Origin: Rhodopseudomonas telluris
GTDB taxonomy: Bacteria > Pseudomonadota > Alphaproteobacteria > Rhizobiales > Xanthobacteraceae
Assembly: GCF_042432815.1 (NCBI RefSeq)
Contig: NZ_JBHLWM010000011.1
Span: 86,057 to 150,056, forward strand
Direction of reading: 5' to 3'
Length of the DNA stretch: 64,000 nucleotides
Shown here: piece by piece, positions 57,936-64,000 of the stretch
Numbering within the stretch: the stretch's first letter is position 1
How the letters are laid out: every line of letters begins with the position of its first letter
Position numbers and translations under genes: made by a program
The notes under the pieces: generated by a model
Database searches by the model: none
Seen by the model: the letters and a program-made list of their open reading frames with translations, nothing else
What the model was told of the DNA's origin: nothing

Positions 57936-58242
57936 CGATCTCTGCTCCCGAGCTCTTGGCGATGCGAACCTTCTTACCGTCAGCCAGGACCTTGAAACCG
58001 ACGCGGGTCGGTTTGCCGTCCTTGCCGACGATCGCGATGTTGGACAGGTGGATCGGCGCCTCTTTCGAGATGATGCCGCCTTCCTGGGTCTGGGTCTGCT
58101 TCTGGTGACGCTTGATCATGTTGATGCCGCGCACCAGCGCCACGTCGGCGTCCGGACGGACTTCGAACACCTCGCCGGTGCGACCCTTGTCGCGCCCGCT
58201 CAGTACGATAACCTTGTCACCCTTGCGGATCTTGGCGGCCAT
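57928..58242 (-). CDS. rplX: 50S ribosomal protein L24
   Basis: 104 residues; the KOW motif KIRKGDKVIVLSGRDKGRTG is at the N-terminus. L24 starts assembly of the large subunit. Its ATG shares one base with the rplN stop (TGATG) and its 3' end overlaps rplE by 8 nt. Confidence 0.97.
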   Translation of the reverse strand: MAAKIRKGDKVIVLSGRDKGRTGEVFEVRPDADVALVRGINMIKRHQKQTQTQEGGIISKEAPIHLSNIAIVGKDGKPTRVGFKVLADGKKVRIAKSSGAEIDG

Positions 58243-58610
58243 CACAGCACCTCCGGCGCCAGCGAAATGATTTTCATGTGGTTCTTCGCGCGCAGCTCGC
58301 GCGGCACCGGCCCGAAAATACGGGTGCCGACCGGCTCGGACTGATTGTTGATCAGCACGGCGGCGTTGCGGTCGAAGCGGATGACGGAGCCGTCGGGGCG
58401 GCGGATGTCCTTGCGGACCCGGACCACCACGGCCTTCATGACGTCGCCCTTCTTCACCTTGCCGCGCGGAATCGCTTCCTTGATCGACACTACGATAACG
58501 TCGCCCACGGTGGCATAGCGGCGCTTGGAGCCCCCCAGCACCTTGATGCACATGACACGGCGTGCGCCTGAATTATCGGCCACGTCGAGGTTGGTCTGCA
58601 TCTGGATCAT
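58242..58610 (-). CDS. rplN: 50S ribosomal protein L14
   Basis: 122 residues; MIQMQTNLDVADNSGARRVM and GTRIFGPVPRELRAKNHMKI are diagnostic. L14 lies at the subunit interface and is the docking point of silencing factor RsfS. Normal length; 60 bp after rpsQ. Confidence 0.98.
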   Translation of the reverse strand: MIQMQTNLDVADNSGARRVMCIKVLGGSKRRYATVGDVIVVSIKEAIPRGKVKKGDVMKAVVVRVRKDIRRPDGSVIRFDRNAAVLINNQSEPVGTRIFGPVPRELRAKNHMKIISLAPEVL

Positions 58611-58670
58611 TGATGCACCTCGTCCTCTCTCTAATGCGCGATTGCGCTCTCAACTGATGCGCGAATGCGC

Positions 58671-58919
58671 TTAGGCGGTCTTCTTCGGTTCGCCCCGGAC
58701 CACGGTCCAGCGCTTGAGCTTGGAGATCGGCTTGCTCTCTTCGATCCAAACCATGTCGCCCGGATGGAACTGATTGTTCTCGTCGTGGGCGTGGTAGTTC
58801 TTCGAGCGGCGGATCGTCTTCTTGTAGATCGGGTGGGTGAAGCGACGGTCGACGCGCACCACGATCGTCTTTTCTTGCTTGTCGCTGACGACCACGCCCT
58901 GCAGGGTCCTCTTCGGCAT
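58671..58919 (-). CDS. rpsQ: 30S ribosomal protein S17
   Basis: 82 residues; MPKRTLQGVVVSDKQEKTIV and DMVWIEESKPISKLKRWTVV. A primary 16S rRNA-binding protein of the small subunit body. Twelve bp after rpmC. Confidence 0.97.
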   Translation of the reverse strand: MPKRTLQGVVVSDKQEKTIVVRVDRRFTHPIYKKTIRRSKNYHAHDENNQFHPGDMVWIEESKPISKLKRWTVVRGEPKKTA

Positions 58920-58931
58920 GTCTAAAGGTCC

Positions 58932-59141
58932 TTACTTCGTCTTGCCGGCGCGCTTCTGCGCGGCGATGGTCTTGATACGGGCGATGTCGCGCCGGGCCTC
59001 GCGCAGCCGCGAGGTGTTCTCGAGCTGACCGGTGGCACGCTGGAAGCGCAGGTTGAAGCGCTCCTTCTTCAGATTCAGGATGGCGTCATCCATCTGGTCT
59101 TCGCTCATCGCGCGGATGTCGGCGGTCTTCATCTCGGCCAT
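58932..59141 (-). CDS. rpmC: 50S ribosomal protein L29
   Basis: 69 residues; KERFNLRFQRATGQLENTSR is the family signature. L29 lies at the tunnel exit, near the SRP and trigger factor site. The ATG at 59141 is 5 bp after the rplP stop. Confidence 0.97.
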   Translation of the reverse strand: MAEMKTADIRAMSEDQMDDAILNLKKERFNLRFQRATGQLENTSRLREARRDIARIKTIAAQKRAGKTK

Positions 59142-59146
59142 GTCGA

Positions 59147-59560
59147 TTACTCCGCAATGCGCGCGACGAAGCGCGTCTTGATCGGCAGCTTGGCGGCGGC
59201 GAGCGTCAGCGCTTCCTTGGCGATCTGCTGATTGACGCCGTCGATCTCGAACATCACGCGGCCTGGCTTGACCCGCGCCACCCACAATTCCGGCGAACCC
59301 TTGCCGGAGCCCATGCGGACTTCGGCCGGCTTCTTCGACACCGGAACGTCCGGGAAGATGCGGATCCAGACGCGGCCGGCACGCTTCATGTGGCGGGTCA
59401 GCGCACGACGGGCGGCTTCGATCTGGCGCGCGGTGACGCGCTCAGGCTCCATCGCCTTCAGGCCGAACTGGCCGAAAGCCAGGGTCGCGCCCGACGACGC
59501 AACGCCGTGAATGCGGCCCTTGTGCGCCTTGCGGAACTTGGTCTTCTTTGGTTGCATCAT
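59147..59560 (-). CDS. rplP: 50S ribosomal protein L16
   Basis: 137 residues; MQPKKTKFRKAHKGRIHG and RMGSGKGSPELWVARVKPG. L16 shapes the A-site tRNA path and is added late in assembly. Thirty-three bp after rpsC. Confidence 0.98.
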   Translation of the reverse strand: MMQPKKTKFRKAHKGRIHGVASSGATLAFGQFGLKAMEPERVTARQIEAARRALTRHMKRAGRVWIRIFPDVPVSKKPAEVRMGSGKGSPELWVARVKPGRVMFEIDGVNQQIAKEALTLAAAKLPIKTRFVARIAE

Positions 59561-59593
59561 GGCTTACGCCCTCAAACCTTTTTCAGCAGCCGT

Positions 59594-60292
59594 TCAGGCA
59601 GCGTCGCGGCGGGGCCGCGAGTTGTCGCCTTCGGCCATCCGCTTGTCCTGCGCCATCGGATCGTGCTCGAGGATCTCGCCCTTGAAGATCCAGACCTTGA
59701 CGCCGCAGGTACCGAACGTGGTGAACGCCGTCGCGACGCCGTAATCGATGTCGGCGCGCAGCGTGTGCAGCGGCACGCGGCCTTCGCGATACCACTCCAT
59801 GCGGGCGATTTCAGCACCGCCGAGACGGCCCGAGCAGTTGATCCGGATGCCTTCGGCACCGAGACGCATCGCCGACTGCACCGCCCGCTTCATCGCGCGG
59901 CGGAACGCGACGCGGCGCTCCAGCTGCTGCGCGATCGACTCGGCGACCAGCGTGGCGTCGAGCTCCGGCTTGCGGATTTCGACGATGTTGATGACGACGT
60001 CCGACGACGTGATGTCAGCGACCTTCTTGCGAAGCTTGTCGATGTCGGCGCCCTTCTTGCCGATCACCACACCCGGACGAGCCGAGTGGATCGTCACGCG
60101 GCACTTCTTGTGCGGACGCTCGATCACGATACGCGCAACCGCGGCCTGCTTCAGTTCCTTGTGCAGGATCTCACGGATCTTGACGTCCTCGTGCAGCAGC
60201 TTGCCGTACTCGGCCTTGCCCGCGAACCAACGGGAATCCCACGTCCGGTTGATGCCCAGCCGCAGCCCGATCGGATTGATCTTTTGACCCAT
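59594..60292 (-). CDS. rpsC: 30S ribosomal protein S3
   Basis: 232 residues; MGQKINPIGLRLGINRTWDS, KH domain RPGVVIGKKGADIDKLRKKV and C-terminal SGRLGGAEIARMEWYREGRVP. S3 lines the mRNA entry. The tail after KRMAEGD is short and disordered. Confidence 0.98.
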   Translation of the reverse strand: MGQKINPIGLRLGINRTWDSRWFAGKAEYGKLLHEDVKIREILHKELKQAAVARIVIERPHKKCRVTIHSARPGVVIGKKGADIDKLRKKVADITSSDVVINIVEIRKPELDATLVAESIAQQLERRVAFRRAMKRAVQSAMRLGAEGIRINCSGRLGGAEIARMEWYREGRVPLHTLRADIDYGVATAFTTFGTCGVKVWIFKGEILEHDPMAQDKRMAEGDNSRPRRDAA

Positions 60293-60314
60293 CGAAAGTC
60301 TCCCGCGCCTTCGC

Positions 60315-60701
60315 TTAAGCGCTTGCTTCTGCTTCGACCTGACGAACGACGATCGTCAGCTGCGCGAAGGGTTTGAAAATACGGCCCGAGCGACCACGGC
60401 CGCGCGGCGAGAAACGCTTCATCACGATGCCCTTGCCGACATGGGCTTCCGACACGACCAGCGCGTCGACGTCCAGGTCGTGATTGTTCTCGGCGTTAGC
60501 GATCGCCGATTCCAGGCACTTCTTCACGTCGACCGCGATCCGCTTGCGCGAGAACGCCAGGTCGGCGAGCGCCGCCGAGGCGCTGCGGCCGCGGATCAGC
60601 TGAGCCACCAGGTTGAGCTTCTGCGGAGAAACGCGAAGCATCCGGGCGACGGCCTTCGCCTCGTTATCCGGGAGGCTCCGTTCGCGCTTGGGTTTGCTCA
60701 T
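60315..60701 (-). CDS. rplV: 50S ribosomal protein L22
   Basis: 128 residues; RMLRVSPQKLNLVAQLIRG, then KRFSPRGRGRSGRIFKPFAQ, whose beta hairpin reaches the tunnel constriction (macrolide site). The N-terminal ~15 residues (MSKPKRERSLPDNEA) are an alphaproteobacterial extension. Confidence 0.97.
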   Translation of the reverse strand: MSKPKRERSLPDNEAKAVARMLRVSPQKLNLVAQLIRGRSASAALADLAFSRKRIAVDVKKCLESAIANAENNHDLDVDALVVSEAHVGKGIVMKRFSPRGRGRSGRIFKPFAQLTIVVRQVEAEASA

Positions 60702-60711
60702 GGCTTCGTCC

Positions 60712-60990
60712 TCAACCCTTCTTCGACTTCTTGTCGCCGGAGTGGCCGTGGAACGTGCGGGTCGGCGAGAACTCGCCGAACTTGTGACCCACCATTTCCT
60801 CGTTGACCGAGACCGGGACGTGCTTCTGGCCGTTGTAGACGCCGAAAGTCAGCCCGACGAACTGCGGCAGGATGGTGGAGCGGCGGCTCCAGATCTTGAT
60901 GACGTCGTGACGGCCCGACGCGCGCGCCGCATCCGCCTTCTTCAGCAGCGAGCCCTCGACGAACGGGCCCTTCCAGACTGAGCGAACCAT
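60712..60990 (-). CDS. rpsS: 30S ribosomal protein S19
   Basis: 92 residues; RSVWKGPFVEGSLLKKADAA and VGHKFGEFSPTRTFHGHSGD. S19 forms the head complex with S13. Eleven bp after rplB. Confidence 0.98.
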   Translation of the reverse strand: MVRSVWKGPFVEGSLLKKADAARASGRHDVIKIWSRRSTILPQFVGLTFGVYNGQKHVPVSVNEEMVGHKFGEFSPTRTFHGHSGDKKSKKG

Positions 60991-61001
60991 GTCCGGCTTC
61001 C

Positions 61002-61838
61002 TTACTTCTTCTTCCGCTTGTGGCGGCTGATGAGAATGAACTTGTCGGTCGACTTGTTCGAGCGGGTCTTCTTGCCCTTGGTCGGCTTGCCCCACGGAGT
61101 CACCGGGTGACGGCCGCCCGAAGTGCGTCCTTCACCACCGCCGTGCGGATGGTCGATCGGGTTCATCACGACGCCGCGGTTGTGCGGACGGCGGCCGAGC
61201 CAGCGCTTGCGGCCCGCCTTGCCGATCGAGATGTTCATGTGGTCCGGGTTCGACACGGCGCCGATGGTGCCGGTGCAGCGGCCGTGGACCAGACGTTGCT
61301 CGCCCGAGTTGAGGCGGACGATGACGTAGTCGTGGTCACGACCGACGACCTGGGCATACGTGCCGGCCGAACGGGCGATCTGGCCGCCCTTCCCGATCTT
61401 CAGCTCGATGTTGTGCACGATCGTGCCCACCGGCATGTTGCCGAGCGGCATGACGTTGCCCGGCTTCACGTCGACATAGGCGCCGGCGATCACCGTGTCG
61501 CCGACCGCGAGGCGCTGCGGAGCCAGGATGTAGGCCTGCTCGCCGTCCTCGTACTTGATCAGCGCGATGAACGCGGTGCGATTCGGATCATACTCCAGGC
61601 GCTCGACCTTGGCCGGAACGTCGACCTTGGTGCGCTTGAAATCGACCATACGATAGGTCTGCTTGTGACCGCCGCCGCGGAACCGGACGGTGATCCGGCC
61701 GGTGTTGTTGCGGCCGCCGTTCGAGTGCTTGCCCTCGGTCAGCGACTTGACCGGCTTGCCCTTGTAGAGGGCCGAACGATCAACCATGACCAGCTGGCGC
61801 TGGCCCGGCGTCGTGGGATTGTACTTCTTCAATGCCAT
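61002..61838 (-). CDS. rplB: 50S ribosomal protein L2
   Basis: 278 residues; MALKKYNPTTPGQRQLVMVD, NRTAFIALIKYEDGEQAYIL and the conserved His loop MNPIDHPHGGGEGRTSGGRH needed for peptidyl transferase function. Normal length. Confidence 0.98.
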   Translation of the reverse strand: MALKKYNPTTPGQRQLVMVDRSALYKGKPVKSLTEGKHSNGGRNNTGRITVRFRGGGHKQTYRMVDFKRTKVDVPAKVERLEYDPNRTAFIALIKYEDGEQAYILAPQRLAVGDTVIAGAYVDVKPGNVMPLGNMPVGTIVHNIELKIGKGGQIARSAGTYAQVVGRDHDYVIVRLNSGEQRLVHGRCTGTIGAVSNPDHMNISIGKAGRKRWLGRRPHNRGVVMNPIDHPHGGGEGRTSGGRHPVTPWGKPTKGKKTRSNKSTDKFILISRHKRKKK

Positions 61839-61851
61839 GATCGGTCCCGCC

Positions 61852-62151
61852 TTACAGTCCGGTGGTCACGTCGATGCGATGACCCTCTTCCAGGGTCACG
61901 ACCGCACGCTTGGTGTCCGACTGCGTGCCGAAGGTGCCGCGGAAGGACTTCGACTTGCCCTTGCGCACCAGCGTGTTCACGCTCTTCACCTTGACGTCGA
62001 ACAGCTTCTCGACGGCTTCCTTGATCTGCGGCTTGGTCGCGCCGCCCTGCACCTTGAACACGACCTTGTTGAACTCAGAGGCCGTGGTCGCCTTTTCGGT
62101 CACCACCGGAGCGACGATCACGTCGTAGTGGCGCGGATCGATGGTCTTCAT
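61852..62151 (-). CDS. rplW: 50S ribosomal protein L23
   Basis: 99 residues; IVAPVVTEKATTASEFNKVVF and VNTLVRKGKSKSFRGTFG. L23 is the trigger factor and SRP docking protein at the tunnel exit. The ATG overlaps the rplD stop by 4 nt (ATGA). Confidence 0.98.
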   Translation of the reverse strand: MKTIDPRHYDVIVAPVVTEKATTASEFNKVVFKVQGGATKPQIKEAVEKLFDVKVKSVNTLVRKGKSKSFRGTFGTQSDTKRAVVTLEEGHRIDVTTGL

Positions 62152-62768
62152 TTAAAGCGCGCCTCCAACGCATCCAGCGCAGCCTTGGTCAGCACCAGCT
62201 TCTGGCGGCGCACAATGTCATAGACGTTGATGCCCTGGATCGGCAGCACGTCGATGTTCGGAATGTTGCGGGCCGCCGTGGCGAAACCGGAGTTCACCTC
62301 GGCGCCGTCGATGATCAGCGCGCTGGTCAGGCCGAGACCCGAGAACGCACCGACCAGGGCCTTGGTCTTGGCAGCTTCCAGCTCGGCCTTGTCGAGCACG
62401 ATCAGGCCGCCGCCCTTGGCCTTGGCCGAGAGAGCATGCTTGAGCGCGAGGGCGCGAACCTTCTTCGGCAGATCGATGGCGTGCGAGCGCACCACCGGGC
62501 CGAACGCACGACCGCCGCCGCGGAACTGCGGAACGCGCTGCGAGCCGTGACGAGCACCGCCGGTGCCCTTCTGCTTGTACATCTTCTTGCCGGTGCGCCA
62601 GACTTCGGCGCGGCCCTTGGCCTTGTGAGTGCCGGCCTGACGCTTGGCGAGCTGCCAGATCACGCAGCGCTGCACGATGTCCTGGCGCGGCTCGAGACCG
62701 AAGATGGCGTCGGACAGCTGGACCGAGCCGGCGTCCTTACCCTCGAGAGTGGTGACCTTCAATTCCAT
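62148..62768 (-). CDS. rplD: 50S ribosomal protein L4
   Basis: 206 residues; the tunnel loop KKMYKQKGTGGARHGSQRVP and GGGRAFGPVVRSHAIDLPKK. In E. coli L4 represses the S10 operon. Starts 1 bp after the rplC stop, so the two are coupled. Confidence 0.98.
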   Translation of the reverse strand: MELKVTTLEGKDAGSVQLSDAIFGLEPRQDIVQRCVIWQLAKRQAGTHKAKGRAEVWRTGKKMYKQKGTGGARHGSQRVPQFRGGGRAFGPVVRSHAIDLPKKVRALALKHALSAKAKGGGLIVLDKAELEAAKTKALVGAFSGLGLTSALIIDGAEVNSGFATAARNIPNIDVLPIQGINVYDIVRRQKLVLTKAALDALEARFK

Positions 62769-62769
62769 C

Positions 62770-63495
62770 TCACACACCCTCCTGCTCGGCAGCCGGAGCC
62801 GCCGCTTCGTCGCCGCCACCCGCGAGCCGGAACTTGCCCGGCCTCGGCGCGTCGGCCGGCAGCGCCTTCTTGACGGCGTCGCGAACCGAGATCCAGCCGC
62901 CCTTGGTGCCGGGAACGGCACCCTCGACCAGGATCAGGCCGCGCTCGACGTCCGTCTGCACCACACGCAGGTTCAGCGTGGTGATGCGGTCGACGCCCAT
63001 GTGGCCCGGCATCTTCTTGTTCTTGAAGGTCTTACCCGGATCCTGACGGCCGCCGGTCGAACCGATCGAACGGTGCGATACCGACACACCGTGGGTGGCG
63101 CGCAGACCGCCGAAATTCCAACGCTTCATACCGCCGGCGAAGCCCTTACCGGTCGAAGTGCCGGTCACGTCGACGAACTGGCCGACGACGAAATGGTCGG
63201 CCTGGATCTCGGCGCCGACCGGGATCAGCGCGTCCTCGGACACGCGGAACTCGGCGACCTTGCGCTTCGGCTCGACCTTGGCGACGGCAAACTGGCCGCG
63301 CTCAGCCTTCGGCATGTACACGGTCTTGCGCGAGCCGGAGCCGAGCTGCAGCGCCACGTAACCGTTCTTCTCAGTGGTGCGGTGGGCCAGCACCTGGCAG
63401 TTGCCCAGCTTCAGCACGGTCACGGGGATATGTTCGCCGGCCTCTGTAAAGACCCGCGTCATCCCGACCTTCTGTGCGATCACTCCGGAGCGCAT
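62770..63495 (-). CDS. rplC: 50S ribosomal protein L3
   Basis: 241 residues; MRSGVIAQKVGMTRVFTEAG, VTGTSTGKGFAGGMKRWNFG and GGRQDPGKTFKNKKMPGHMG (with the Gln that is methylated in relatives). The C-terminal ~20 residues (GGGDEAAAPAAEQEGV) form an acidic Ala-rich tail common in alphaproteobacteria. Confidence 0.98.
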   Translation of the reverse strand: MRSGVIAQKVGMTRVFTEAGEHIPVTVLKLGNCQVLAHRTTEKNGYVALQLGSGSRKTVYMPKAERGQFAVAKVEPKRKVAEFRVSEDALIPVGAEIQADHFVVGQFVDVTGTSTGKGFAGGMKRWNFGGLRATHGVSVSHRSIGSTGGRQDPGKTFKNKKMPGHMGVDRITTLNLRVVQTDVERGLILVEGAVPGTKGGWISVRDAVKKALPADAPRPGKFRLAGGGDEAAAPAAEQEGV

Positions 63496-63545
63496 CGGCG
63501 TGCTTCCTGTTCTTTCTGTCCGTTACTTAACCGGACTGTCCAATC

Positions 63546-63854
63546 TCAGAGCTTGATTTCGACGTCGACGCCAGCGGCGAGGTCGAGCTTCATCAGCGCG
63601 TCCACGGTCTGCGGGGTCGGGTCGACGATGTCGAGCAGGCGCTTGTGAGTGCGCATCTCGAACTGCTCGCGGCTCTTCTTATCGACGTGCGGCGAACGGT
63701 TGACGGTGAACTTCTCGATCCGGGTCGGCAGCGGGATCGGCCCGCGCACCTGCGCACCGGTTCGCTTCGCGGTGTTGACGATCTCACGCGTCGACGTATC
63801 GAGAATCCGATGGTCGAACGCCTTGAGGCGAATGCGAATATTTTGGCCGTTCAT
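63546..63854 (-). CDS. rpsJ: 30S ribosomal protein S10 (NusE)
   Basis: 102 residues; [40 protein letters not shown] and the ending [10 protein letters not shown]10 also acts as NusE in antitermination. It opens the S10 block, 84 bp after tuf, with a hairpin in that gap. Confidence 0.98.
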
Positions 63855-63891
63855 TGCCGTATCTTTCTTCAGTGAGCCAATGGTGAGTAGC

Positions 63892-63921
63892 GAGTGGCGA
63901 ACGACGTTTCGTCCGCCACTC
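63892..63921. promoter_or_regulatory. Stem-loop between tuf and rpsJ
   Basis: GAGTGGCG (63892-63899) and CGCCACTC (63914-63921) are exact complements; inside, GACG and CGTC can extend the stem with a TTT loop. No T run follows on the minus strand. It may partly terminate, or allow processing of, the tuf-rpsJ transcript. A TATTCGC tandem duplication lies beside it. Confidence 0.5.
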
Positions 63922-63938
63922 TCTATTCGCTATTCGCC

Positions 63939-64000
63939 TTACTCGATGATCGCAGCGACGACGCCGGCGCCGACGGTGCGGCCGCCTTCGCGGATGGCGA
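63939..64000 (-). CDS. tuf: Elongation factor Tu, C-terminal end only
   Basis: Only the last 19 codons are in the window: AIREGGRTVGAGVVAAIIE followed by TAA (63941-63939). This is the nearly invariant end of EF-Tu domain 3. The position directly upstream of rpsJ is the standard alphaproteobacterial order (rpsL-rpsG-fusA-tuf-rpsJ). Confidence 0.95.
   Translation of the reverse strand, partial: AIREGGRTVGAGVVAAIIE

Overview
The window is about 65% G+C DNA from an alphaproteobacterium of the Hyphomicrobiales. It is most probably a member of the Nitrobacteraceae close to Rhodopseudomonas or Bradyrhizobium. I infer this from the ATP12-type F1 assembly factor, the alphaproteobacterial order of the S10-spc-alpha ribosomal cluster, the flagellar FliK/FlhB-like pair, the abundance of ABC solute-binding proteins, and the many short palindromic repeats between genes. 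No species name can be proven from sequence reading alone. Almost every large gene lies on the minus strand.

Region 1-12 kb: the start of an exported protein, a tRNA-Arg(UCG), a nicotinamidase-like hydrolase, a GrlR-like small protein, and an alcohol/aldehyde oxidation block. That block contains a GMC oxidoreductase and an aldehyde dehydrogenase in one operon, preceded by an AraC-type regulator whose probable operator (two 12-bp direct repeats, 22 bp apart) is visible. Further upstream are a PAS sensor kinase and a quinohaemoprotein (PQQ plus haem c) alcohol dehydrogenase.

Region 12-25 kb: acyl-CoA and 2-oxoacid metabolism. There is a Nudix hydrolase and DapA-superfamily lyase pair, a MaoC hydratase, a DUF35 zinc/OB protein translationally coupled to an SCP-x-like thiolase, a fused indolepyruvate ferredoxin oxidoreductase, small exported or membrane proteins, a DUF1295 membrane protein and the propionyl-CoA carboxylase beta chain.

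Region 25-34 kb: a class D beta-lactamase, a flagellar export pair (FliK-like and a short FlhB-like protein) behind a CtrA-like site, ATP12, a polyproline exported protein, an RluC-type pseudouridine synthase, an 820-bp gene-free stretch rich in hairpins, and a RAYT transposase with its REP palindromes on both sides.

Region 34-48.7 kb: an ABC exporter, a nitroreductase, two paralogous solute-binding proteins without permease genes, a carboxymuconolactone-decarboxylase-like protein, a YjbQ protein, a TPR protein, RarA, a DegP-type protease, a divergent HxlR regulator/quinone-oxidoreductase pair and an SDR. Several families of imperfect palindromes occupy the gaps.

Region 48.8-64 kb: the complete run tuf(partial)-rpsJ-rplC-rplD-rplW-rplB-rpsS-rplV-rpsC-rplP-rpmC-rpsQ-rplN-rplX-rplE-rpsN-rpsH-rplF-rplR-rpsE-rpmD-rplO-secY-adk-rpsM-rpsK-rpoA-rplQ. 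It ends in a strong intrinsic terminator. A well-formed sigma70-type promoter sits between adk and rpsM. The adenylate kinase carries a histone-H1-like Lys/Ala tail of about 165 residues, the most unusual protein feature in this block.
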